Source of the DNA: Gnetum montanum
Lineage: Eukaryota; Streptophyta; Gnetopsida; Gnetales; Gnetaceae
Length of the DNA stretch: 64,000 nt
Assembly (NCBI GenBank): GCA_015680685.1
Contig: MNCI01027521.1
Location: 1,124 to 65,123, forward strand
Reading direction: 5' to 3'
Numbering within the stretch: position 1 is the first letter of the stretch; each line of letters begins with the position of its first letter. Shown in pieces: positions 34,748-45,530 of the stretch. The position numbers and the translations under genes were made by a program. The notes under the pieces are model-generated. The model was not told the DNA's origin, did no database searches, and saw only the letters and a list, made by a program, of their open reading frames with translations.

Positions 34748-36063
34748 AAATATCATATAATAACTATTAATAAAATGTCAACAATAGGCCACCATCATCC
34801 TTCCAACTTGTCCTTCATAAGAGACACCAAGGTTTAGTGAATGTCAAGAAATAATAATCAATAAAAGAAATGCGCAAAATAATAATAATTCCAAATATGT
34901 AAGAAGAGCAAGATCTAAGGTTCAACCCTTAAGAAACATAATTTTAAGACATAATAAAACATGTAAGCTTATTAAGAGTTCCAAGAATTACCTATAAACA
35001 ATATACAATGATGTAAAGTACTAATGCATGTAAGCAAGAAGTCAAGGATTCAAACCTCAAGATACACATCATAAACATAAGCATAAGAGAGACATTAGAA
35101 TATACTAGCATAAGTCACTAGCAAGATACCATATATTATGAACATACTTATATATTAATTATACCCTTATTCTTAAGAACCGAGCATAAGAAAATAAATA
35201 AAAATCCTAAGATCCTAGGTTTGAAACATTGAGGTGTTATGTAAAAGGAGATACATGACCAAGTAGTGTATATCTAGGATAAGGTGGATAAATCTCATTG
35301 TTTGTACTAGGAAAACCTTATTGTTCCTAAGTACAACACAAGATTCTTGAAGATAAGAGGGTTTGTCCCTTACATACATAAAGATGAGAAGGTGAAGATA
35401 AAATAGATTTGTTAAGGGATCAAGGTTTTTAATCTACAATCATTTGATTTTACATCAATTGACTACCTATGATGATGCTCATGTCCAAGCTTTGGATTTG
35501 AAAAGAAACCAATAGAGTGATGCAACAAGGAGGAGTCGAGCCTATGAAAGAGGCTTGCCTTTAAGAGGGAAGCTTGGTAGCTTCCAATAGGTTAGGAAAG
35601 TTGATAATAACTAGTAGTAGTAGTAGTAGATAGGAAATAGTAATGTAGTCTCCTCTTAGTGATTCATGGCATGCTTCAATTATGGTTGGGTGGGACATGT
35701 CAAGGATAGCTATTCTTTTTTGCTATATTTGTAATCAAACTAAACATATGAGTTAGAAATTTACCAAGAAAGATTGAAGATGGAAGGATAGGAAGATAGC
35801 CTAAGATTATTAATTTAGAATGTTTGGAATTAAATGTAAATAAATATAAGTAAATGTAATTAATTATGAATTAATAATGGGGATAGAAGGTGTGAGCTAT
35901 TATGAGTGAAATGTGAATAAAAAATGAGTGTAATTGTTGTGAGCAAATGAGAGTACAATTAAAAGTAGATTATAAGTGATGATAGTTTTAGATTGGTTCA
36001 ATTGAAAGTAATTAAGAATGAAGATGTAAGTGAAAAATTCACAAGTCTTCAATTATTATGATT
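34748..36063. other. AT-rich intergenic sequence, no gene seen
   Basis: No open frame or repeat family recognised. A (TAG)n run lies at about 35612-35630. Confidence 0.4.
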
Positions 36064-36082
36064 ATTGAAAGTAATTACAATG

Positions 36083-36239
36083 GGGTGTTGGAATCCAAAA
36101 TAAGTGAAACATAGGTATACCCTAAGATATATAGTCCAATTAGAACTTTATATAACTCAATATTGCCCACTAGAATCAAACCCATAACTAGGAGCTTCCA
36201 AATCAAGTGTTTTACTATTACGTATTAAGATAACACCTC
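36083..36239 (-). mobile_element. SINE copy 2 with 19-bp target duplication
   Basis: On the minus strand it carries AACACTTGATTTGGAAGCTC, box B-like GGGTTTGATTCTAG, and the 3' end TTTTGGATTCCAACACCCC. ATTGAAAGTAATTACAATG (36064-36082) and ATTGAAAGTAATCATAATG (36240-36258) flank it, a 19-bp duplication with two mismatches. Box A is disrupted relative to copy 1. Confidence 0.85.
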
Positions 36240-36859
36240 ATTGAAAGTAATCATAATGAATAAGATCCATATACTTATAGAATTTGAATGAAGTAATAAA
36301 TACCATGATGTGTAGGAGGTTTTTGACCCAAAAAATAAAATTATATTAAGATTAAAATTCAAAGTACATCATAAAAAGAATACAACATGCTCATTCAATA
36401 AAAAAAGAAGCTCTAAAAACAACAATGAAAAACAAAAGCACAACATTTTTGGAATGCCCTTGTGGGGTTTCCTCCTTTTAATCAATCCTAAAATATCTCT
36501 TCTTTAAGGTAGGAAAAGGATTAGGCCTTGGCTTTGTTTAAAAGTACCCTCATAGTTTTCACTTCTTACTAAAGATTTCATTGTTAACAACTAAAAGAGC
36601 AAAGAAAAGATACATGGAAATAAAAAAGAGTAGCACCAAAGCTTACACATGAACTAAGCAAATTTTTTAGCAACATTACTAGTCCAAGGTTCCATTAGTT
36701 GATAATTATTAACTTTCAGTAAGGCATTACAAGCCTGAGACTTGACTTGAATAATAACAAGTTGAATAATGTTGATTTTTTGGAGCATAGTAAACTAATC
36801 ATGGATACTTGAATGATTGTGAAAAATGAAATGAAATAAAGCTTTATCATGTTAGAAGA

Positions 36860-38300
36860 CTCATAGGATCTATTGGACAAATATTAAATTTTCATGAAAA
36901 ATAAAGATAGACTCTAAAAATTCACCAAGCACCAATGGGGCATCAAAACAAATCATATAGGCTTTTTGCTATAACATTATAGCATTATCTCAAATAGGTA
37001 GTCATAGCAAAAGAAAGAAACACTAGAAAAATAATATCTACTTTTCCAAATATCATGCTAAAATGCAATGATGCAAGCACTTTTAGATAGAAAAACAACT
37101 CCTTAGAAATGAAAGAAGCATATATAATAAGAGCTTCTTTCCAATTAGGAGAGAAGTCATTAACAACAAGAGAGGCCTAATTCCAAGCATGCATGACAAA
37201 GATACATTCTTAAAAGAAATGAATAAACTCATCAAATAAATTGCATATGATACATTTAGGTTCTAGCATACCTAAATACATGAGATGATATCCAATAAGA
37301 AGATATTTCTAAAAAAGATATCACATGAAATGCTTAATTTTAGGAAGGCAAGGATGCTTCCAAAGTCTTTAGAATCTAGTATATCATCATCTTTTAGAAT
37401 TATAAGTGAACAAAATTTATTGCATCTAACAATAATAGAAACTCATGAGTTTAGAAAATAGTATGCTTTGCGAGTGCTATAAGGAAAGAAGGAGGAGCCA
37501 TCCATCCAATTTAAACTAACAAAAATAGATTCAGAGGTGGTAGAAAAAGTAATAGAACCTTTGAACTATTGAATGATACTCAAAAAAGTATTTTTTGTAT
37601 AATTTGAAATACTATAGGTAGCGTGAAATTAAGACCAAGTCATTCATTAATATAACAATTGATTGGAACCAACAAGAAGCTAATTGAAGTCTTACAATAG
37701 TAAGAGATAGACCATTAATTAGCAAGCATGTGGAAGAGATATCATCCATAACATTGAATGGAATTGTGATTTTGCTAAAATACTAGAAGTTACTAATATG
37801 TTTTTAAGCTTTCCAAATTTGTTTAGTAAAAAAAGAACCTTATGGTGAAACAAAAATAGGATAGAAAAGCTCATTATGAATAGACAATGCCTTGCCAAAC
37901 ATTTTTTTTAAAAGGAAAATCTTGCTAAAGGCTCTTGAAAAAAATAATACTCCAAATACTACTATGATCAAAAGAAGCCTTGGAAAAGCCTTTTCTTTCA
38001 TTGCTATTACCCCACAAAAAATTGATGATGAGTTTTTGGAACTTAACATAAGAAGATCTTGTAGGAATCCAACAAGATGAATAAGAAGCATAAGTGGTGG
38101 ATAATATAGATTTGCAAACTAAATGTTTAGCTACCATAGTAAGCTTTTTTTTTAATTTCCACTTATTAATTTTATTTTCCACTTTTTGTAAAGTAAAATC
38201 TCAAAGAGTTGACAAAGTTCTGCAACACTTTAAAATGTCATTTTTTGAAATAATTCTTCATTCCATATTACATAACAAAGAGTAGTCATATTGGTTACTA
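36860..38300 (-). pseudogene. LINE ORF2 C-terminal fragment (eroded)
   Basis: Minus-strand translation gives the end of a plant LINE RT (NKINKWKLKKKLTMVAKHLV, then SSCWIPTRSSYVKFQKLIIN and FLWGNSNERKG at about 38180-37990). After a poorly preserved stretch comes a zf-RVT-like region (KHFM-YLF, GYHLMYLGMLEPKCIICNLF, DEFIHFF) at about 37340-37190. Many stops and frameshifts are present. The catalytic part of the RT is missing. It does not share the C-terminal extension of the LINEs at 51914 and 58221 and looks like a different family. Confidence 0.75.
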
Positions 38301-39030
38301 ACAAGCAATGAGGTGAAGATCTTCCACAATTGCTACCACTTTCTTGCTTTGATACAAACATTGGTATTAAGCAACACCTCTTTATCTTGAATCCTTGTGC
38401 TATTTTAAGTTTAAACATGCATATTGAAAAGTGATGTAAATTTTGCTAGGAGTGGGACCTTCGTTCCTACTAACAAGTAATTTTCTTCACTTATTTTTTT
38501 AAAACTATCAATTGTTAAATTGTACATGTGAGTAGATAGTTCTAAAATTGGAAGGTTTTTTTTTCCCCATATTTTTAACAATGATGTTTACTTAGTGTCA
38601 AAATTGTGATGTATTCTAAATCTTCTTTGCTCATCATCACTTTTGCCAATTGATTTTTAACCAAGATAACTTATAATGTTCATTAATACTCTTGAATAAA
38701 TGTATTTGAAAAAGTTGTTCATTCTTTAGGCTTTGTTCCCATAGGCTAGGGCCAAATTATATGTATACCTGCTGAAGAATCAAATTTAATTTAAAAATTA
38801 TAAATAATTATTTTGTCCCCTATGACCTTATACCTTTAAATACTCCATAGCTTTTAACCCTAAATACAAAGTAAATTGGTTAAAGTTAGACTTTAATTGA
38901 TAACCCATGACTTGCAATTTTAAACTATTTTTAATAGAGGCATCTCTAAGTATGCATGGTATGTTGGAAATGAACCTTTTTTATTAACAATATTTACTCT
39001 AAGACATATAATCAAAGTAGAACTTTATAG

Positions 39031-39172
39031 GGGGTGTTGAAACCTAAAATAAATGAAATATAGGTATGCCTCAAGATTTATAGAAGTTTATAACTTAGTG
39101 CTACCTAATAAAATCAAACTTGTGACCTAGAGTTCCTAAGCCAGGACCCATACTATTAAACTAACACTTCAT
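39031..39172 (-). mobile_element. SINE copy 3
   Basis: It aligns with copies 1 and 2: a GTCACAAGTTTGATTTTATT box B region, AAGTTATA, CATACCTATATTTCATTTAT, and the end GGTTTCAACACCCC on the minus strand. No clear target duplication. Confidence 0.7.
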
Positions 39173-39379
39173 TGTTAGCCTATCTACATCAAACTCATAG
39201 CTTAACAATTAGTGTCTAATCCCCACTCAAAAATAATGCACCATAGCATAGTGCACAATCCTACATTGCCTTTTTTGTTATATATAGTATAGTGATATAA
39301 TGCAATTTTGATAATTATTTAATTAATAAAACTACTAGTAAAGGTGTAGATTTCCAACCACCCTAAATATTACACAATG

Positions 39380-39405
39380 TTGAGGTTCGATCCCCAATGG
39401 GGTGT
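39380..39405 (+). other. Isolated B-box-like sequence
   Basis: GAGGTTCGATCCCCAATGGG is a perfect tRNA box B, but no convincing box A precedes it. It may be a scrap of another SINE or of a tRNA pseudogene. Confidence 0.3.
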
Positions 39406-39799
39406 ACATATTATCAAATTGCTCAGAGGCGATCTGGCATCTTTTACTACATATTATTTTGGCCGAGAGGCCAATACGTTTGGCGTGATGGGGGAAGAGG
39501 AGTGTATTTTGTTGTCGTCCATGTCACGCACCACATAAGATCCCACATGATGGAGAAAAATGCCACAAAAAAAAAATGCAATGGAAAATCCACACTATGG
39601 AAACTACACTATGGAAAAAAAAAACACTATGAATCAAATTAATAGAACTTTTCACAAGAATTATTATTGAATAAAGTACATTCATTTTGATTTTGGTTTT
39701 CAATATGAATGTCAATTCTCAATGAATCAATTTGAGATTTTATTAATTTGTAAAATATATAAGATTTTCTCGGCCAAGTAATAGATATATATTATAAAT

Positions 39800-40760
39800 A
39801 CATAGCTAAACTAGTTTATAATATTACCAAACCGTTGTCCTACCTGTATGTGGTACCTTATTTGGGTTCGGGTAATACCATATTGGCCGCCTTTGGGTGA
39901 GGACGTGTCAAAAATTTGTTTGGGGACGATCCATAAAGAGGTCCGTAGCGGGTAAAAGCATCCTTCGGATTCTGCATGGAAGAACTTAAACCAATAAAAA
40001 GAAAAAAAAAACTAAAAAATAAAAAAATCTTGCGATGGTGCGAAACGGCTCACTTTCTGTCGCGTTTAACAAATTTTTGTTTCTGTTTTTTTTTTTTCCT
40101 TAAATGATTAAATTTGCAACAGACAACGTTGCCATGTTCTGTGCTGCCCAATAATGAAGAAGAAGAAGAAGCAGCAGCAGCAGCATTGTGGAACAGTGTA
40201 AAGACTAAAGTAATCATTTTCTTTTTGGGCGGTAACCATCAATCACCCAAACAACTGGAGCATCATCTTTTCAGCACGCGTCCGCCTTGCTTTCTTTCAT
40301 CCACTCCCAAATTTTTACGCAATTCCAATTCCAATTCTGGTTCTAATTCTGGCATACAGTTACTGGAAACCACTAGAAGGTGGCAACATTTCATCTGCTA
40401 TTATTTCATCTGTTATTCAATGCCATTCTGCGAAGTTTTTCTTTTCTCTTTTCTTTCTTTTTTTTCTTCTTGAATGTATATTGGTTTCGAGATTAGGAAA
40501 TCTTGTCGTTTGGTTTTGCAGCCTCAGCATCATCACCGACACAAGGCGACGGCTGGAAAGTGACGAGCTAACTTAACGCTAACGCTCTTCTCAGATTCCA
40601 CCGGCAGCACCACGAAGCTGCCTTTGTCTATTTCTTCGATAAATCCGCGCTTCGGTTGCACTGCGTAATCTGCATCTAGGGTTTGGAGCGCGCTTGCAAA
40701 GGAATTAGGGTTTGAAGCAAGTCTGTGCAGAAAGGAAGGAAGGAAGGAAGAAAGGAAAAA
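39800..40760 (+). promoter_or_regulatory. Promoter and 5' leader region of the DUF3339 gene
   Basis: Non-repetitive sequence precedes the gene. Possible leader features are (GAA)n/(GCA)n runs at about 40155-40185, a GT donor-like site at about 40199 with a pyrimidine-rich AG at 40521 that could bound a 5' UTR intron, and a GGAA-repeat purine tract (40735-40758) directly before the start codon. No certain TATA box was found. Confidence 0.4.
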
Positions 40761-40970
40761 ATGACGGATTGGGGGCCTGTGATAATTGCGGTGGTGCTGT
40801 TCGTGTTGCTGTCGCCGGGTCTGATTCTTCAGTTCCCGGGCAACCACCGCATGATCGAGTTCGGCAACTTCGGCACCAGCGGCAAGTCCATCATCGTTCA
40901 CGCCATCATTTTCTTCGGCCTTTTGACGCTTTTCACCATTGTTATCGGCGTCCACATCTATACCGGATGA
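40761..40970 (+). CDS. DUF3339 family small membrane protein
   Basis: An intact single-exon frame of 69 codons begins MTDWGPVIIAVVLFVLLSPG and ends IVIGVHIYTG followed by TGA. Both ends and the length fit the plant DUF3339 family (about 68-70 residues), whose members start M-(A/T)-DWGPV and end IGVHI-TG. Two hydrophobic helices (residues about 6-25 and 46-66) flank a polar central loop with LQFPGNHRMIEFGNFGTSGK, the most conserved part. The family function is unknown; a small membrane protein is expected. The purine-rich leader up to AAAAAATG supports this start. It is the only complete, undamaged protein-coding gene in the window. Confidence 0.95.
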   Translation: MTDWGPVIIAVVLFVLLSPGLILQFPGNHRMIEFGNFGTSGKSIIVHAIIFFGLLTLFTIVIGVHIYTG

Positions 40971-41290
40971 TGACGACGAACATATGCGTAGTTCAGACTT
41001 CAAGTTGATGTTTTAACTCTGCTTCTTCTGTTTTTCGAAAAATTGTCTGCTCTGCTGTGATTCGTTATTATTCTTTTGCCATAACGGTTTTTTAACTGTC
41101 TTCCCCAGATGATTTGGGGAGAGGTCCGAGCATGGCTTTGTGTGGCTGTCTTGCTCTACCTCCCCACGTCTCCGCGTTTCTGACTGTATTTCTGCTACTC
41201 TGTTCCTAAATGGAAGCGCGTTTATCTTTCTTGTAATAGCAAGCATATGATTTTTTTAATTATCTGATTTTTCTACCGAGGAAAATTTTC
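40971..41290 (+). other. Probable 3' UTR of the DUF3339 gene
   Basis: Non-repetitive sequence follows the stop, with a late TTGTAATAGCAAGCATATG segment at about 41232 that could lie near the polyadenylation site. No other gene is seen. Confidence 0.4.
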
Positions 41291-42030
41291 CAGGGCTGTA
41301 AAATGCGCTGGAGTTTAATGTGACAAAAATGCGTATGGGTAGACGACTATCTAAAATTAACAAAAGAGCAAATAACTTTTGTTGAGCATAGGTTTTGTTT
41401 TTTCTTTTTCTGCCGCCTATTTTGTCAAAATTCTGCTTACCGTCGTCTATAATGCGCCAGTGATGTCAACAATAGTAATGACTGATTTGAATTAAAAAAA
41501 GAAAAAAATATTTTTCTTGTTAGAGGAAGAGCCTGCAATCAAAGGCGTTTTAAAACGCTAAGAATTTGACAGAAACGGGGCCCTAGAGAAATCGCCAGAC
41601 TTAATTGAAAAGAGAGAGAGAAATCAGATAGCTTGGGCACGTGTTTTACGTGTTCGGAAGCAGATTCTCTGAAAACGTAAGAATTCCCAAATAATGGGAA
41701 CGTTCACAGTCTTCAACATTGCATCGCTGTAAGCATGCTCATTATGGTTTTGGTGACTTCGTACTTACGCAAACAAAAGCAATTCCTGGACAAATTCTGA
41801 TGTTGTGGCTTGCCAGATCCAAGCAAAAGTCTGCCACTACTAGCAGCCTCCTCTACCAAAGGAAATCAATCACCTGTTTGTTCCCAGTTGCATTTTTCAC
41901 CTAAAATATTATTTTCAATATTTTCAACAACATCGTTGCGTTGTAGGAATCACAAATTCAACACTAGTGGGTTGCATCTGAAACAAATCTTAAAATAGAC
42001 ACGAGAAAGACAGTCAGACTATTATTATAG
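41291..42030. other. Intergenic sequence, no gene seen
   Basis: No recognisable coding or repeat family. Confidence 0.4.
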
Positions 42031-42049
42031 CGTAGGCGGAAGGCCAACT

Positions 42050-42790
42050 TATCCTCCCATGAGAGGAACCACGTAAGAGGCAAAGACTGGGAGGAACCAC
42101 GTAAGAGGCAAAGACTTCTTCAAAACTGCTGCCTACTAAATTAACTTTCTTTAAAAGTAAAACAAGTGAATAATCTACATCGTAGGTGACAAACAAGTGG
42201 ATAAATCCACATGCCATTTATGTAAAGTACTTACCAAAGATGATGAGGAGAGGTATACCAAAGATGATGAGGAGAGGTACCTACTACGGAGAGGATGGAT
42301 GGATGATGAGGAGGTTATGTAAAGTACTTACCAAAGATGATGAGGAGAGGTATCTACTACGGAGAGGATGGATGGATGATGAGGAGATAGACGATAAAGA
42401 AAATACAATACAATTAAAAATCCTCGCCATAACATGGGAGAAATCAAACTGAAAGTCCTAACCATACTAATACGGAGAAATCAAACTAAAACTAACTAAA
42501 CTAAAGTCTTAACCAAACTGAACATCTGTAACTAACCAAACTAAAAGTTAGAGAAATCAAACTAAAAGTCTTAACCAAACTGAACATCTGAAAGTTAGAG
42601 AAATCAAACTAAAAGTCTTAACCAAACTAAAAGTCTGTAACTAACCAAAGTAAAGGTTTGTAACTAATATGGAGAAATCAAACTAAAAGTCTTAACCAAA
42701 CTAAAAATCTTCACTTAAAATGTTTTTTCAAATTAAACTAAGTGTCTTTTTCATAGCTGGAGAAACCAAACTAAAAGTCTTCTCCATAAT
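42050..42790. repeat. Cluster of short tandem duplications
   Basis: Three kinds lie in a row. First is a direct duplication of GAGGAACCACGTAAGAGGCA and adjacent bases (about 42055-42115). Second is a 97-bp duplication around CCAAAGATGATGAGGAGAGG (42219-42390) with an inner copy. Third is an array of AGAAATCAAACTAAAAGTCT / TAACCAAACT words (42466-42790). Confidence 0.8.
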
Positions 42791-43029
42791 AATAAATACC
42801 ATTTCTTAGCAAAAGACTGGGATTGGTAGTAAATCTTACAAAACACAAGTATTTAATCATGCAACCAAAATCATTGAACATTATGAAAACATCTATAGAT
42901 TCTATTGCATTATTCTTTAAATTTTGTTTCTTCTGATAAAATAATGCTATATTTTCTTATGGACTTTGAGCTAAACTAACTTGCAAGTAAATCAATAGTT
43001 TAAGTACAAATAAAATCAAACCTTGTTGT

Positions 43030-43410
43030 GCGGACTTGTCATGTATGTGTTTAAGTTATGTGTGTTGTAAATAAGAATTCATACCTTCCAAATTGTAAAG
43101 TAACTCATGGACAAGTTTTTGCTTAGTTGTGGGGGTATGATGAAGTATCATTGAGTCACTGCGTTGACTAGGCCGCGTATATGGGGCCACGTATACACGA
43201 CCGCGTCGATGTGCCTTCCATGTCGATGTGAGCTCGTCGACGTAGCCTTCCTACATCGACGTAGCCTTCCTACATCGACGTGGCCTCGTTTACACAGCCA
43301 CCTTTCTCGGCCTATAAATAAGAGGGCCTTCCGCCTCATTTAGGCCAGTTAGTTGTAGCGAAGCTCTTGCAATTTGTTCCAGGAGATAGAATATTTTCCA
43401 AGTGCCCGCA
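43030..43410 (+). mobile_element. 3' end and partial LTR of an N1-related element
   Basis: GTTGTGGGGGTA directly precedes TGATGAAG at 43138, as in N1. Upstream text (CAAATTGTAAAGTAACTCA and so on) resembles the last 100 bp of N1. In the LTR part, the TATA box CCTATAAATAAGAGG (43311-43325) and the later GAGATAGAATATTTTCCA (43383-43400) match N1, while the U3 palindromes use a different word (ACATCGACGTAGCC). Similarity fades after about 43410, so the LTR is truncated. Confidence 0.75.
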
Positions 43411-45180
43411 AACACACAAAATTAAACCTCATAACAATAAAATCCAATACTCTTACAAACAAACAACAAAATCCAATACTAATCCAACCCTTGATATCAT
43501 ACAAACAACAAAATCTAACACTAAGCTTAATACAAACAATAAAATTGAATACTAAGTCAAATACAAACACGATAAAATAACAACTAAATACAAAACATAA
43601 GGGGTCATCAAAACCAAAACTCTTACCATATGTAGTCTAACATGTCTATTCCCCTTTCTCTTGATTCTTCTTGGATCTATTGGCTCTTCTTGTTTAAATG
43701 TTGAGTGAAACTAGCTAATCCCCAAATGTCATTGTTCAAGGACTATTTATAGGTTGCTTATGTCCATAGATTTCAAATTTGGACTTAAAAATATTTATTT
43801 ATAAATATTTTAAAATTGTCGTTACAACTAATTCTGATTTGCCTATGATGCATTGTTGCATTGCATTTGATAAGACTACGATTCATAGTTGCATTGCATT
43901 TTTGGACTCTAGATGAGTTGTGACCTACAATTAATATGTACTTGCTTCAATATCAAATTCTCAAAAAGATTGCTTTTTTCTGTGTACTTGTAGCTCTTTT
44001 AAATTGTCTTACTTATGAGTAGGCTACAACTTGCAATTACTTGCTTAGCCATTTAGTGAGAGTTAACACTTCTTGTTGTAAGTTTGTTGCAACCTACATT
44101 TCATTGTGATTAGACTATGGCTTGCATCTCTTTGCATTCAAATCCAAAGATCAATTTCCAAGATTAAACAACTCAAAAACAAGCTATGACTTAGTTATGT
44201 TTGTAATGGAACCACACAGCTAGAATATCGTTAGCCTAGCTTAGTTATATATTAAATATATGTATCTATAATTTGGCTGAGAGAATTTTGCAAAAATGGA
44301 GTTGAAGCTTAATTCATCTATGGTATTAAAAATTATCTAAGCTGCCAATTTACCAGATTCTATGTATTCTCTAACAATCTTGGTTAGATTGCTAAGATTG
44401 CATGATGAGAAGGATAACTAATTCCAAATTTGGTACTAAATCTTGTGTTGCAAAATATTTTGAATTTTTATAGATTGTTTTTTCTATACATACTTTTGTC
44501 CCCTTCCAAATTTTATTCCTTGTGTATTGCAATAATAAGACATTAGTTCTTTGAAATAAAACTCTAATTATAAGGCAAGTGACCTAGATTTGAAAAAAAA
44601 AAAACATATATTGTGATGTAACATCAATAAGCAATTATTTATATATATGATCAGAACAAAATTGTCTTATTTGCAAGATCACTTCAAGCAACATGTAAAT
44701 CTACATTTCAAAAACTAGCCAAAATTTCAACATCCATCAAAGAAGTTGGGATGTAATTTAAAATTCTACCATTAAAGAATTTTTAGTGGAAAATCAAATA
44801 TAGAAGTTTTAGTTTTTAGCTATGGTTAGCATCACAATTAGCAATAAACAATATATTAAACTAAAAAAATCAATGAAAATAGAGCACTATTCATTTAATT
44901 CAATATTTAATTTGATTTTGAATCCACCTCAATTGCTTTGCAATTAATGACAAATTTCACAAACTATGATTACAAAAGGAACCTATCTAACAAGTTAATA
45001 ATAAAAAAAAAGAGGTGAGGACATAAAAAAGAATAAAAGTGAAGAACTCAAGCTCAAACGTCCCAACATCCCTTAATGGAAGCCCTAAAAAGATCATGCA
45101 TTAAGGTAAAAGGAGTTTGAATCACACGAGTTCACCTAATCGCCTTGTGAAGGTAATTTGCAGCTTCCTTCATGTGCATA
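43411..45180. other. AT-rich sequence, no gene seen
   Basis: AACAAAATCCAATAC-like words repeat at 43430-43570. The rest has no recognised feature and lies downstream of the ABCA gene. Confidence 0.4.
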
Positions 45181-45530
45181 ACAATTCACATCAAGTTCCA
45201 TTTTAAACTGTATTTGATTAGCAAATGAAGAAATGACAAGAACAAGTGCCAAAAGCAACATGCATACAGGCTGTAGAACCAAATTTTCATCAATAATCGA
45301 AGCAAATAAAATTGATAAACATTGTCACCACTCTGAACTCTATAGCGAGAAATTGACCATTGCAAAATGGATTCAAATCTTCTTCCGTAATCGTAAAATC
45401 GGATCATCAAGAATTACTTATGTATCAGTTGTAAAGAAATGAAATGGCTTCTGCCTCTGTAATGTACCAGAACAGATACATCATGGATCCAACAAACTCA
45501 GCTTACACAATACAAACTAATAAAAATTAG

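Noticed and set aside
40114-40473. 119-codon plus-strand frame with poly-Glu/Ala before the DUF3339 gene
   Set aside because: It comes from trinucleotide runs and T-rich leader sequence; more likely 5' UTR or intron.
40533-41003. 156-codon minus-strand open frame over the DUF3339 gene
   Set aside because: It is the complement of a GC-richer conserved coding exon and its leader and has no family resemblance of its own.
42186-42452. Open frame of repeated DDEE/RRG words
   Set aside because: It is a by-product of the 97-bp duplication, with no protein family.
42050-42790. CRISPR-like array
   Set aside because: Repeats are direct tandem duplications without unique spacers, and this is a plant nuclear context.
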